Shown here: positions 12,101-19,361 of the stretch, one piece after another
Layout of the letters: every line of letters begins with the position of its first letter
Numbering within the stretch: the first letter of the stretch is position 1
Origin: Bolinopsis microptera
Taxonomy: Eukaryota; Ctenophora; Tentaculata; Lobata; Bolinopsidae
DNA length: 60,000 bases
Assembly (NCBI RefSeq): GCF_026151205.1
Contig: NC_087080.1
Span: 6,987,096-7,047,095 of the forward strand
Direction of reading: 5' to 3'
Notes under the pieces: generated by a model
Databases searched by the model: none
Seen by the model: only the letters and a program-made list of their open reading frames with translations
Told to the model about the DNA's origin: nothing
Program-made: the position numbers and the translations under genes

Positions 12101-15100
12101 AAGTTATCGTGATTGTCGTATTAACGTAGAGTTCAATACTTAGTTATTGTGAGTTATTGCAGTTGTCAGTCGCTACAACGACTGAGAGTATAGTGTGTAG
12201 TGAGAGACTTGTGAGCAGGCATTGTTTACCATTGGTACGCCTCGGGAGGACTGGTCTGGTGCCACCTTATTTTACACTAATCGCATCTACAGGTTCCATG
12301 TATTGTCTTATAAATTTTGAGTTGTCTTTTTGAGATAGGGTGAATAAAAATGAGTTCACTAGAAGATTATCTAATTTTCGATTGTTCTTTGAGGAAAACC
12401 CAAACCTTGTATTCTTCATGTACCTACACTCTTCAAATACAAAGAGTTTAGACTGATAGTCTGCTGTTTCGTCAATCTGCTTCTTGAACCATTGCCGACA
12501 CGCCTTAACAAGCCAAGTCACATTAAAGACAGCTGATAGTCTGTGAAGTTCCCTGAATACCGACACCGTGATATCAATCATAGTCTTATCTTGAAGAAGG
12601 TAAAAGAAATTAGTCACAGTTTGTGGCGTGAAGTCCTCCATTTCGATCTCAGTGAGGCCCAGTTCCTCTATAAGATAATAGAACACGGTGCTCTGTGTGG
12701 TGAGATGTGTACTGTTAACTAGGAGGGGAACACTGTCTCTTAGCCATATCACCACTGTGGTATCTTTCATCGCTTAGCAAAACTCGACGCAATCAGTTGG
12801 CAAGATATGAACTTTGAAAACTAATGGTGCTTTATTTGTTAGGGTTAGACCAACAAATGTCAGAAAAATAAAACGAATCGGACAAGCAGATATTCTGGCT
12901 GAATACTGAACCAAAGTCTAGGCACGTGTTTATGTTTTATCAAACGTAATCTGACACTAATAAAAGCTTTCCACATTTCTACAGTTCACCTTGAAAATAT
13001 ATATAATGCTTCAAATTCTTTTAAAAATTATATCAAATATATTCATAATTGGTATCATGTACCTTTTGTCGATGCTGTGAGTTCCAAATGTCCTCCTTGC
13101 TATCTCTGACGCATCACCAAATTTTGCTACCTGAAGGGGGCCGAAATCCGAAGCCGTAAAGTCTTGTGTACCTGACACAAAGTAGCTGATATAAAGTCAG
13201 GTACTGTTGACATCATTCTTGCTGCCTTCACAATTCATCCAAACATAGATTAAAGAAGATAATATAACAGAGATAAGATACAAGAGAACTCTTTTATCGC
13301 AAACGAATGAGCTACAAATTTGTGAAAAAGTGAACAATACATTAATCTTATATTTACTATTTTCGATTTGGTCTTCGTAGTTCTATTTGGTCTTCGTAGT
13401 TCGTACCAAATGAGGTGGTTTTTGATCAGCACACTGTTTAATAAAGTAATAAGACTTTTTCTTTCAGTATCGCTGGGTACGACTCAGAGGGACAACTGGT
13501 TGATATAACCGACGAGCAGAAAACTGAAGCTATTGATCAGATACGAGAATGCTTGTTTGAAGGTTGGATATGCTTGCGGTGCCAGTGGTTTTTGTGACAA
13601 ATTTTCAAACAAAATAGCATAATAACTTGTAAATAAAATAAGTGGTCTAATTCTATCCCTGAATAGCGCATTGGAGTATTATATAATATTTCTTTGATGT
13701 GGATATATTAACCATATTCTTGAAAGCAATTTGCCATCTTCCTAAACATTGATAGTGTATAAAAGCCAGCAAGTTTTGAACATCTCAAATACAATAATTT
13801 CAACAATTCTGTACTCTTTAGGTCAGCGTAAAGAAGCTCTAGAAGTATCCGTGAAATATCAGCTGTGGTCTCTGGCCCTGATGATCTCCACGACCCTGTC
13901 CTCGGAGATCCAGTCTGACACGATGCAGCGGTTCTCCAACTCCCTTCACGTGGACGAGCCACTGAAGAGTTTCTCTCAGTTGATATCCAGCGTGGAACCC
14001 AGCTCTTGTTCTAGTAGCAGTCGGTGGAGACAGCATTTGGCTATGATTCTTAGTAATCAGAGTGATAAATACGATCCTAACTTTAATTATGTGCTGTCTC
14101 TTGCTAATACGCTGGGTGAGTTTCAAGTTTTTGTAATCGATTGTTTCCCTTTAATTTTATTATTGTGCTTGACATTAATTTAAGTGATACTAATTGAAAT
14201 TATGTTTTATGCAATTTAGTTGTGGTGACCGTTTCCCTCCGCAATAGTTTCGTCTCTGGCCAAGACGTTAGGTATGTTCTATGGTAGATATCACAATCAA
14301 CCGTTTTGATATTGTACATGATTTAAGGGCCGTTAAAATCCACTATATTCGTTACTCGTATCCCATTATATAACAGTGTCTCCTGATCTATGTCAAGTTC
14401 AAATGCTAATTTCACCAAAAAGCCCGAAAGTTTCTTATCAGAACGTTTCGTAACAAACGATAAACTTGCAGCGAGTGAGGGAATGGTACACGCGTCCCAT
14501 TTCACCAGTCTCATGGCTGGATCTAAACTAACTAGTGTCCTGGACAAGACCTCTCCTATTGCTCTCCTTGGACTGGATCATACCAAGGTACCAGCTGTCA
14601 TCAGCTGTTAAGTTTAAGTTTACCTTTTGTTGATTAATTGAAGAGAGGGTTATGTAAATGTATTTATACATATATAATTATAATTATTATGTTTATGTAA
14701 ATGTTGTAAATGTTTGTAATGTTGTAAATGTATGTAAATGATAATTGTTGTTCAGGAGCTCCGGAAGTTGCCATACTCTGCGATACAACTTACGGAAATA
14801 TACGAGTTTGCTAAGTTACTAGGTGGAGAGCCTTGCATCGTTCCTTTCCAAGCAGTCAAACTCTTCTACGCTAAAGAGGTCAGAACAGAGGACATTAAAC
14901 ACCATTTAATAATTATAACTCGTGCAAGTCCGAAATGGGCCGTGTGCTGCTTCTAGGAAGTACATATGACAGTGCATATCAGCACACTGTTGGCTTTCTT
15001 AGAGACCTGATGAGAACCAAGCGGAAATCATGATTGCCTGGTAAGCAAGTTCACACTCATTCCGAATGGCGGTAGACTTTACAGCTACACTGCAGCTTAC

Positions 15101-18100
15101 ACTGTAGTGGGAATCGCGTCACTGATATCCTCCGAGCATAATTACCAGGATAAATCCTGTACCAATCACAGCTTGGTGACCTGGCCTGCCTGCCTCAGAC
15201 GGGGTTTGAGCCCCGGTCTTCCGCTTGGGAGGCGAGTGAATTACCACTACACCACCCGGCCGACAAAAACACCATTTAACATCTTTTTAACATCTTTTTA
15301 ACATCACGTTTAAAACTTACTCTTGATATGTATATGATTACGACGTATTGGTTAGTGTGGCTAGACATTTAAAAACGCAATATTTGCAGTTTTAACATCG
15401 ATTACATTATTGTGTTACAAATGAAAGTTAATACGAATTAACGTAGTTTGTACATGACTTAATAAAAAGTTGGTCAGTAAAGTCATAATCAGCTTCATTC
15501 TTGAAGAGAGATGTTAGTGGCCATATCTGCAGGTCGCTAAAGTTGGACAGTACAGCAAGGCACTACAGTATTTACAGCAAATATCAAACAACATTAATCT
15601 CTCAGCTAAATCATACAGAGCAAGGTAAGACTTTAAATATCACTTTTAACTAAAATTATAAGGGGTGCTATTCGTAGAATGTGATCAAAGTCATTTTAAG
15701 GAAAAGCTGAATCTCACGGCTAAATGATGACTGAATATATTTTAATTGGGTTGTTTCTCCCCAGTCCCCTAACAAAGACCCTCTCTCCCTCAGGTTTATA
15801 ATGCGAGTATACGAAGAGTGTATAAGAATGGTACACCTGCTACACCGACCTATGCCTGACTGGGTGGAACATCTTAGAGATACTCTCACTAACAGGTTGG
15901 TGATTTTATCTTTCTCTTTCAGGGCTTATTTCTTGGAGCTTCGTAACCTGAAAATAGGACTGAGTTCAATTAGGGTGTTATGATCTTCCACACCTGAATG
16001 GAAGACAAAAATAAATGAAATTGACAAGATATCGCTTAATCATAACTTCATTAACATGTCAGATTACTAACATGTAGTTGTACACACAGGAACCTAGGTA
16101 TAAGTAACAGGAGCACGGCGTACTCTAGTCGTGTGGCAACCCCCGACATCCAGCGTGTAGCACAGTACCTCTTACACAAGCAGAAACAAACTGTCCCTGC
16201 TTCACAGCTTGCGGAGCACCCTGCTTCACAGCTTTCGGAGCAGCCTGCTGAACAGCTATCTGCTGAACAGCCCGCTTCTCAACAGTCGACTGAATCGCTC
16301 GAGGTAAGTAAAGAGTCGCACTGTTTTTGTGACAAAATGTTAGAGCTTATTATAATTATACGTACATTACACGAAAAGGGCTTCTAAATGGTCCTGTTTT
16401 TCAAAATTCATCTTCAACCCCGTCCAATTTATCTTTTTTCTCTTTCAAATAGCATTGATATCTATGAGTACCGCCTGATTTCGAGCTCAATAAACTGTTT
16501 CAGACGCAACAGCAGAATGCAAAGCACCAGGAACTGTTAGATAACGGGCTAGTGTTTGATGGGCAAGTCTACAGACACACCATGTACCCAGGTCAGTACG
16601 CTTTGTGGTAGCACAGAGCAGACAGCAGCTTGTCACTTTTCAAGTGCTGCCATTTGCCAATCTTCTCTAGGTTGTGGGGTGTCAATTTATTTGAGGACTG
16701 TAGGGGAGAAATTTCCTAAATTGAATCTTGCTTAAATCTTATCACAGACGTATTACTTGTCACTACAACCCTGTAACTATACTGTAACCCTAGGTTATGT
16801 TTACTACGAAGGAGAATGGTATCCAGATACCACACAACAGGACACTACACAACAAACCGCTGATACTTCTACTCATCAATACGATCAAAGTGGTCAGTAT
16901 ACTCAGACTGGGGGGCAGTACGACCAAACAGGACAAATGGACCAGAGCGGACAACTGAATCAAAGTGGGCAACTAAATGAAAGCGGACATTATGAGAACG
17001 ATGTATCGTCTAGCGAACAGCAGCATTATGATCCTGAGGGTGCTCCATATGATCCTTCTCAAGCCAGTTACGATTCCTCTCAGCAGAACAACGATCAGAG
17101 TCAGCAGAACAACGATCAGAGTCAGCAGAACTACGATCAGATTCATCAGAACTACGACCAAAGTCAGCAGAACTACGACAACACCCAACAAAACTACGAC
17201 CAATCTCGGCAGAACTACAACGATCAAACTCAACCCAGCTATGATTCGTCTCAACTCAGCTACGATCCTTCCAGCCAGTACGATCCCGCTCAACAACCCG
17301 CCTACCCCAGCCAGTACGAGGCAGGTCCTCCACTCAACAGTTCCGAACCTGCTGATTGTCCCCCACCAACAACTGAATACTCTTCACCGACCACTGGTTA
17401 CACCAGTAATGACGTCACAGCACCAAATGATGACGCCACAGAGACAGATGGTCAGAGCGCGCTGGGAGACAGCTCGTTCAATAGGGAGAGACAGGATACC
17501 CTCACAAATGAGGGAGAAGTGGAAGAGGCGGAGGAGGAACCCGCGCCTCCTCCACCGGGCGGCTTTGCTTTCTTCAACCCATCTCAGTTCAGGTTAGTTT
17601 TCTTTCGTTTTTTGCATGACGTTACTAACTCTAAGAAATTAAACTTCATAAACATAAATTTACGTAGATTTAATGTTGACGTCACTGAAATTTCCAATCG
17701 GTAACACAGCATATTTTCAGTGGAGGAAGCTTGATGGGCCCACCGACATTGCCACCTTTAGCACCGCCTGCTCCTTCAGAACAACTTTCACCGTACGACG
17801 AGGAGGTCAGTTAAACATTATAAACCACCTTTATTCTGTTCTGATTAATTAAGTTTACATGTTAATTATCATCCTAACTCTATGCTATGCAGCACTTTAT
17901 GTATCAAGTTTTCTCTTCTTACAGATAAAAACACCTACAAACGACCCGGTTGAAGAAGACGAGGATAGCTTGTACAGCAAGAAGAAACCAGAAAAGAAGA
18001 AAGTGGAAGAGAAGAAAGAATCCGAACAGGTTTCAGTTTCTTCCAATTTGTTACCTTTGTTTGATTTCAGTAAGAACGCAGTGGGCTATGGGAATTGTTT

Positions 18101-19361
18101 CTGAATGAGTTTCTGATGTTTTTGATAACTAAGTTTTGGCTACATCCAAAATTAATATGAATGTAGAAACATTTGCATAATTCTTTGATTAATTAAGCTT
18201 ATTTCAGTCAACGAGTCTATTTTCTCGATTATTCAAGGGCTCTGGGTCTGGACCGAAGAGCATGATCCTTCCTGATGATTCGAAACCGGCTATTCATTGG
18301 GATGAAGATCTCAGTACGTACTTAATTTTGTTAAATGAATTATTTTAAATAAATGTTGATGTATCTTTACCACTTGGCAACAGCAGAGTGAATCCCATCA
18401 ATATTAATAACATTTGAACTAACCGAGTAACATATTATTCATCCTGAATTCCTATTGTACGTTTTAGTACGCTTATCTGATGATAAATTCTTAACACAAA
18501 TTATCTAAACAGAGAAGTGGGTTGGAGGTTCTGATGATGAGGATGAGGCGCCGCCTCCCCCACCTATGAGTTCTCTTCCTCCTATGAGTTCTCTTCCTCC
18601 CTCTTCCAGATCATCAAGTAATTTACCTTGGGAGTGTTTATACTCACCTCTTCCTATCCCAGAATTATATTGATCGATATTTTGGTCTCGTTTAGTTGTC
18701 AATCACATTCCTCCACTGATTTTCAGGGAACTGAACCCACCACACCCTCCCCACAAGTCACAATCCCCCTCCCTCCACAACCCCCTTCCCCACCCTCTCC
18801 CTCCCCTCCCTCCCCCACCCCTCCCTCCACAACCCCCACTCCCTCCCCCACCCCTCCCTCCACAACCCCCTTCCCTACCCTCTCCCTCCCCTCCCTCCAC
18901 AACCCCCACTCCCTCCCCCACCCCCTCCCCCACCCCCTCCCTTCACAACCCCCTTTCTCCACAACCCCCACCCCGGCCCCCTCCCCCCTCCCCGAACCAA
19001 TTGCACTCCCCATACGCTGTGTATTTAATAACCTTAAGAAGTCTCTTAAAAAACCTATCCTACAGTTAGCGGAGCTTCAAACGATCTGGCTCATTCAGCT
19101 CCGGGTTCTCCTGGTGGCTCTTTTAGGAGGAAACCTGGACGTGGGAGATTAGGTTAGTTTAGAGCACTAAGAAATATGATCCCGGTCAGCCCTTGCTGAA
19201 CAAATTGAATTTAAACTTGTTTAGCGTAAACTGTAACCCCTTATGTTTTAAATTATTTACTTTCATCAATATTTGCTATTTTCTCCCCAGGAAATAGATA
19301 CGTCGACGTGGTTAAGGGTCAAGGGATGACGAAATCGGCAACAGCCCCCAACTTTAGATAG
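49..19361 (+). CDS. SEC16: SEC16, COPII scaffold of ER exit sites (5' part outside window)
   Basis: SEC16 is a peripheral ER-membrane scaffold that organises COPII coat assembly at ER exit sites. I read 16 exons: 49-122, 13468-13562, 13822-14115, 14472-14587, 14756-14878, 15533-15624, 15794-15895, 16090-16303, 16504-16591, 16794-17592, 17721-17805, 17925-18029, 18208-18313, 18513-18617, 19066-19152 and 19291-19361 (stop TAG). Every junction is GT-AG and every phase matches. Exons 1-7 encode the central conserved alpha-solenoid domain, with family-like stretches such as GTDVAELLL, GQRKEALE, RFSNSLHVDEPL, HLAMILSN, TLASEGMVHASHF and AIQLTEIYEFAKLLG. Exons 13-14 carry LPDDSKPAIHWDEDL and KKWVGG, and the last exon NRYVDV, as in animal SEC16 C-termini. 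About 850 residues are visible. Intron 1 is 13.3 kb and contains an antisense gene plus a retrotransposon. The exact 5' border of exon 1 is uncertain (49 or about 11). The identity rests on remembered family sequence, with high confidence. Confidence 0.92.
271..670 (-). pseudogene. BTB-like protein gene, 3'-terminal basic exon
   Basis: The predicted last exon starts at 670 after the acceptor ATATTCCAG and ends at a stop at 271. The intron (2534 to 671, 1.86 kb) starts with GTAGGT. Joining phase 2 to the first base gives Gly, then MVKGS. The exon encodes about 133 polar residues and ends in a highly basic stretch (EKKQSRGRKQRSRD ... GKKERRRF), which would suit nuclear targeting or nucleic-acid contact. 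It has few conserved-looking features, so its assignment to this gene depends on the phase match. The + strand frame over the same bases is a shadow. Confidence 0.45.
2535..3453 (-). pseudogene. BTB-like protein gene, central part, beyond the Ty3 insertion
   Basis: About 305 residues, mostly helical and leucine-rich, without a catalytic motif I recognise. The frame is continuous with the part ending at 12280: with one ATCG target copy removed, the codons run Val-Asp-Ala-Met-Glu-Ile-Glu across the site. So the methionine at 3451 is internal and not a start. The exon ends at 2535 before GTAGGT (phase 2). The acceptor at 672-671 then gives an in-frame join to the terminal exon. Helical repeats after a BTB domain would suit a BACK-like or armadillo-like region, but I cannot assign one. 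Confidence 0.6.
3454..4072 (+). repeat. 5' LTR (619 bp)
   Basis: This is an exact-looking copy of 11661-12279, offset by 8207. It starts TAGTGTAATATG and ends TTTTACACTA. It contains two CACGTG-centred motifs (CCACGTGG and TCACGTGG, around 3571-3590), which are E-box-like and could drive transcription. No TATA box is obvious. Confidence 0.93.
4073..4098 (+). other. Putative primer-binding site and short leader
   Basis: Just after the 5' LTR, TGGAGAACCTAGG (starting at 4075) has the TGG start expected of a site complementary to a tRNA 3' CCA end. I cannot name the tRNA. The gag ATG follows at 4099, so the leader is unusually short. Confidence 0.4.
4099..4566 (+). CDS. Retrotransposon gag, N-terminal coiled-coil part
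   Basis: A highly charged frame rich in E, K and R with heptad-like leucines (LVEEEKRIVDQIVEVKLEM ... LEREELMRERD), so probably a coiled coil preceding the capsid. From about 4464 a second frame, one base back, reads as capsid-like sequence (DFCTFLQRFEQWVLLCGV). The remainder of this frame (LRRRGTGEMM to the stop at 4564-4566) looks like out-of-frame translation. A -1 shift therefore falls between 4464 and 4566. I found no slippery heptamer there, so a one-base deletion is the simplest reading. Confidence 0.7.
   Translation: MSGLTNMEQEMRKLVEEEKRIVDQIVEVKLEMKSWDTSEKEAEIKESKVELFDLSEKREECLSRVRELERDMIKWREEAELEREELMRERDVKMENTSNLLQEIARTTESGDLQPGNTERDKGEYTMKLRRRGTGEMMTSVHFCRDSSSGSCYAE
4464..5462 (+). 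CDS. Retrotransposon gag: capsid and nucleocapsid
   Basis: The frame is open from a TAA at 4461 to a TAA at 5460-5462. The first part is capsid-like. The C-terminal part has three CCHC knuckles: CQMCGKKGHKADSC, CQLCGGKGHVASVC and CYNCHGEGHIQRFC (C-x2-C-x4-H-x4-C). A 12-base repeated segment encoding R/G-A-S repeats (about 5211-5268) lies between knuckles two and three. The frame has no ATG of its own at the start. It must be reached by a shift from the upstream frame, or it was broken from it by an indel. Confidence 0.8.
   Translation, partial: GRVHDEIKAPRYRRNDDFCTFLQRFEQWVLLCGVKDNLDLRLASQIEDDGKFKKVKNIRLLSEERGDVKMLISAAKRELYPATDARIMRTTFHKMRQEALESVEQFAERIQDTAEKIYPRAVERESAGITVLIQGVRDPAIKRRLLQMNTETEDFDSVIRLAVQEEHISKAVEGELDSDPINTLEFRAPTYGVGRQGEKEEDENDCQMCGKKGHKADSCWSNIVCQLCGGKGHVASVCRSRVSPVERSSRGASRGASRGASGGASRGESRRPLICYNCHGEGHIQRFCNVNRGQSGERGGPYRPTVNEQHGMQGDHLNGRATGKNSFPISRN
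5432..5475 (+). promoter_or_regulatory. Candidate -1 ribosomal frameshift signal, gag to pol
   Basis: The heptamer A AAA AAT lies in the gag frame at 5432-5438 and fits the X XXY YYZ rule. A -1 slip there enters the pol frame, which is open onward. Four bases later TTCCCA (5443-5448) can pair with TGGGAA (5470-5475), a 6-bp stem with a 21-base loop. An alternative is a lost base in the A6 run. Confidence 0.55.
5486..8809 (+). CDS. Retrotransposon pol: protease, reverse transcriptase, RNase H, start of integrase
   Basis: The pol frame is open from the overlap with gag (no ATG needed if made by frameshifting) to a stop at 8807-8809. Protease: FVDSGSAVSIV, with the DSG active site near 5558. 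Reverse transcriptase: LRGTNKV, SFDLSKSFWQIP and the catalytic FIDD box at 6929-6940 (a YxDD variant). RNase H: LTVDASKHGYGA, then QLEFDAMVIA and ITDCKSLL. A 16-residue unit beginning HNASDVSESS is repeated four times at 7859-8033, in a Ser/Asp-rich linker before integrase. The last 20 or so codons after the integrase HHCC start are out of frame, because the natural continuation is one base back (about 8730-8745). Confidence 0.9.
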   Translation: MNAVNWKHILVAGSCRGVAAYLFVDSGSAVSIVSTGFVRGLRLESGIRPCNMTLKSFSQDTIQIRGELEMEVVVAGNKFVHTFVVTDLLDTEFLIGDDFLRSNRVTLDYNKCRLVLHNGDEVPFTEKPENVKQQIKVRCSRVTVIPPNTVQYISGKLQAKGVNFKGLIEPQYKHGIGETGILFAHAVVHSEKRLIPMKCINATDEPITIHKNKIIALLKPVGDQDFIHGVQRSRGHDVGVRGTAIDDQAQETRSEPGQIGGEKWIQSELFERLGLDEIEVAMSNTEKTRLKEIIWRFRDCFSHDEFDIGCCNMYEAKIKMKEGESPSWTYPIPTPYKLQPEMDRQIEQMVRAGIAEPLKGPSDFNHPIFLVKKNTDPESWRLVADLRGTNKVCMDEKYPLPNLNHVLDTIGSDSIYSSFDLSKSFWQIPYSEDSKKVTAFMHRGRSYCWARMIMGHKNSSSVFSKVMWKLLATVPIEQLIFFIDDLFLSSKTVSEHLDRLEILLMRLVQANLTLTPKKCMLLREKVTFVGVSISEDGVQITEDRVKDLLALPVPTTVKRVQEVLGALNYVRKWIPRYSVIAKPLHKLTTKEAKFEWTSECQEAFEELKRAVAESTMLAIPDTEDPFQSYHLTVDASKHGYGATLSQEIVRDGKRERRIVAFYSKAVPPYKRERSQTQLEFDAMVIAIDHWKMYLRNTKFKVITDCKSLLSASDTLFSKSDPALIRKCQELSNYSFDIVHIEGKENTLCDFLSRFPFRRKFVEASCQTEVSGAERSRGEEFTRSLGVDTIPSHNASDVSESSSNVTRDHNASDVSESSSNITRDHNASDVSESSSNVTRDHNASDVSESSEKSPGVVSDADNVMCGMGENSRVCSSGSEIVISEGINGWKNEIWREQSTDEIIDEHDEKKVTKRDQTEKSDLQLLFEDNHDGHVRMVKLKEKDVPVCICSIDVMPRLQKKQGNCKQVTFAVPDTETGKQCLPDLERIKTEQNLDPILRIVKQWVKDGARGTIQVNRVPDKLITYWTQFSLMKVDESGLLKRKWVSRKEKDSRELIVIPDSYEEEIMRLFHDNITNCHPGISTCVEKCTWSTSTGQRWSRTPKCTSKRA
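8740..10326 (+). CDS. Retrotransposon integrase and C-terminal tail
   Basis: The frame carries YFYWPKM and C-x2-C (CIRC) of the zinc-binding N-terminus. The catalytic core has Asp (8899), Asp (9085) and Glu (9193), with exactly 35 residues between the last two (DD35E). A GPY/F-like module follows (RFRGPCRVKKVL ... LYVVEYGPG, about 9606-9720). The tail is acidic, Ser/Asp-rich and poorly conserved in appearance, ending at 10326. The core looks intact, but the histidine part of the zinc finger is in the preceding frame, a -1 change inside the integrase. No chromodomain or env-like frame follows. Confidence 0.88.
   Translation: MHLEYFYWPKMEQDSKMYIKACIRCGEMKQPKAYLKAPLKHLFFHHFNDAIVIDHIVPTANQRTPRGYRYILTISDAWSNYLVAVPVKSQTAKENIAAIMKNWVLKFGMCRELIVDNHPGFRAEFFKEVWEFFECKKTHGTSYKASSTARAESNNKRTNRALRACIPRGKENCWDMYLDKSTFALNCLKNRRTGYSAHKMIFGREVNLPLNLMLDDREKHQPDTRNAAAREAYELHREMKRIIRRVRESANVDFMYAQRQHDRNLHGPYFKENDFCFVLVQCPKHKFAPRFRGPCRVKKVLNDHLYVVEYGPGLERVTNICKMKHYEMNRFSEKRVVIRDGSSNTAEPKRRDTVKSDSDDSDSSSDEELWMPEQVERRDPVIRESTVSNQRIEIPDEPLSPEYTLPFRTESQDISIQHDPQTPARVNTPIHISSPIQETESSFGSFHTPGWSRGVEEPTSRMEDSLSPVILGESNSTLAYSPEEQSTPVVSGGRSLRNRAILKKPDYYRPVSRISVVLNGDKGRCTWI
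10737..11130 (+). repeat. 39-bp tandem repeat in the retrotransposon 3' region
   Basis: About ten copies of a 39-bp unit (core GTTATGTTCGTAACTAGGTG). A variant containing CTGCAGTGACTTATGTG occurs at 10737 and about 192 bp later, so five units form a higher-order repeat. The array lies between the end of the integrase frame and the 3' LTR, in otherwise non-coding DNA (10327-11660). Its function is unknown. Confidence 0.85.
11583..11660 (+). other. Putative polypurine tract region of the retrotransposon
   Basis: A run of G with A (TAGGTAGGGGGGGA near 11580) and CCGGGGGATA directly before the 3' LTR are candidates for the plus-strand primer. The one abutting the LTR is in the expected place but short. 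Confidence 0.35.
11661..12279 (+). repeat. 3' LTR (619 bp)
   Basis: This copy is identical in length and, by eye, in sequence to the 5' LTR. It is preceded by a purine-rich stretch and followed by the target duplication ATCG (12280-12283). On the minus strand it supplies the premature stop that ends the truncated BTB-like frame. Confidence 0.93.
12280..12770 (-). pseudogene. BTB-like protein gene, N-terminal part, cut by the Ty3 insertion
   Basis: The reading frame starts at ATG 12770, directly preceded by an in-frame TAA. It begins TTVVIWLRDSVPLLVNS, then FYYLIEELGLTEIEMEDF and FHELHRL-like helices up to VKACRQWF. The order of strands and helices resembles a BTB/POZ fold (V-x-L-x-D ... L ... 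EIE-x-DF ... Y-LL ... L-x-x-A-C). BTB domains dimerise and often act as adaptors. At 12279 the frame runs into the 3' LTR and stops after a few LTR-encoded residues. The missing part continues at 3453 on the far side of the element, in the same frame. The gene lies inside SEC16 intron 1 on the opposite strand. BTB is a pattern-based call without a search. Confidence 0.65.
12771..13467. other. SEC16 intron 1, distal part
   Basis: Between the BTB-like start codon and SEC16 exon 2 I see no supported gene. A minus-strand open stretch (about 13195-13065, including DFGPLQVAKFGDASEIARR) could be an upstream exon, but no splice pair joins it to the BTB frame in phase. Confidence 0.4.
14910..15266 (-). 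mobile_element. tRNA-derived SINE, 357 bp, in a SEC16 intron
   Basis: On the minus strand the 5' end resembles tRNA-Gly. An A box TGGTGTAGTGG (15254-15244) matches TRGYNNARNNG, the anticodon-loop segment is CTCCCAA (CCC), and a B box GGCTCAAACCC (15212-15202) has one mismatch to the consensus. The T-arm stem CGGGG/CCCCG is perfect, but the acceptor stem does not pair, so it is not a working tRNA. The unit is flanked by the 13-bp direct repeat AAACACCATTTAA (14897-14909 and 15267-15279). It lies 31 bp after a SEC16 donor site. Confidence 0.8.
16794..17592 (+). CDS. SEC16: SEC16 exon 10, Q/N/Y/D-rich low-complexity region
   Basis: This is the largest SEC16 exon (799 nt, phase 1 to phase 2). 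It opens with GYVYYEGEWYPD and then becomes strongly biased towards Q, N, Y, D and S. Short degenerate repeats include QNYDQS-type hexapeptides (about eight copies between 17085 and 17230) and Q-S-G-Q units near 16885-16990. It ends in an acidic stretch and PPPPGGFAFFNPSQF. The composition is prion-like and suits a disordered region C-terminal to the structured domain. DNA-level repeats suggest recent expansion. A condensate role is inference only. Confidence 0.8.
18736..18995. repeat. C/T-rich low-complexity repeat in a SEC16 intron
   Basis: The + strand is almost only C, T and A, built from CCCTCCC and CACAACCCCC units. It is intronic: a join from exon 18513-18617 into this stretch gives a stop codon, whereas the join to 19066 is in phase. 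Proline-rich or glycine-rich frames here are artefacts. Confidence 0.8.

Larger units (their letters stand above)
3454..12279 (+). mobile_element. Full-length Ty3/gypsy LTR retrotransposon, 8826 bp
   Basis: The element runs from 5' TAGTGTAA to 3' TTACACTA (an 8-bp inverted match) and is flanked by the 4-bp target duplication ATCG (3450-3453 and 12280-12283). Order: 5' LTR, leader, gag with three CCHC zinc knuckles, protease, reverse transcriptase, RNase H, integrase, GPY/F-like module, long 3' non-coding region with repeats, 3' LTR. The order RT-RNase H-integrase places it in Ty3/gypsy. The two 619-bp LTRs looked identical on reading through, which indicates a very recent insertion. Despite this, the coding part is interrupted by two -1 frame changes besides the gag/pol junction, so this copy may be non-autonomous, or the bases may be misassembled. 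It sits in an exon of the antisense BTB-like gene. Confidence 0.93.

Noticed and set aside
13065-13195. Upstream minus-strand exon of the BTB-like gene (DFGPLQVAKFGDASEIARR)
   Set aside because: None of its donors joins the BTB frame in a good phase, and an in-frame stop directly before ATG 12770 supports that start.
15160-15263. A tRNA-Gly(CCC) gene on the minus strand
   Set aside because: The A box, B box and T arm are tRNA-like, but the acceptor stem does not pair and the unit is inside a sequence with a 13-bp target duplication, so it is a SINE.
18628-19152. Long proline-rich coding exon of SEC16
   Set aside because: The splice from 18617 into this frame gives a stop, while the join 18617 to 19066 is in phase and yields a family-like C-terminus. 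The stretch is a C/T-rich intron.
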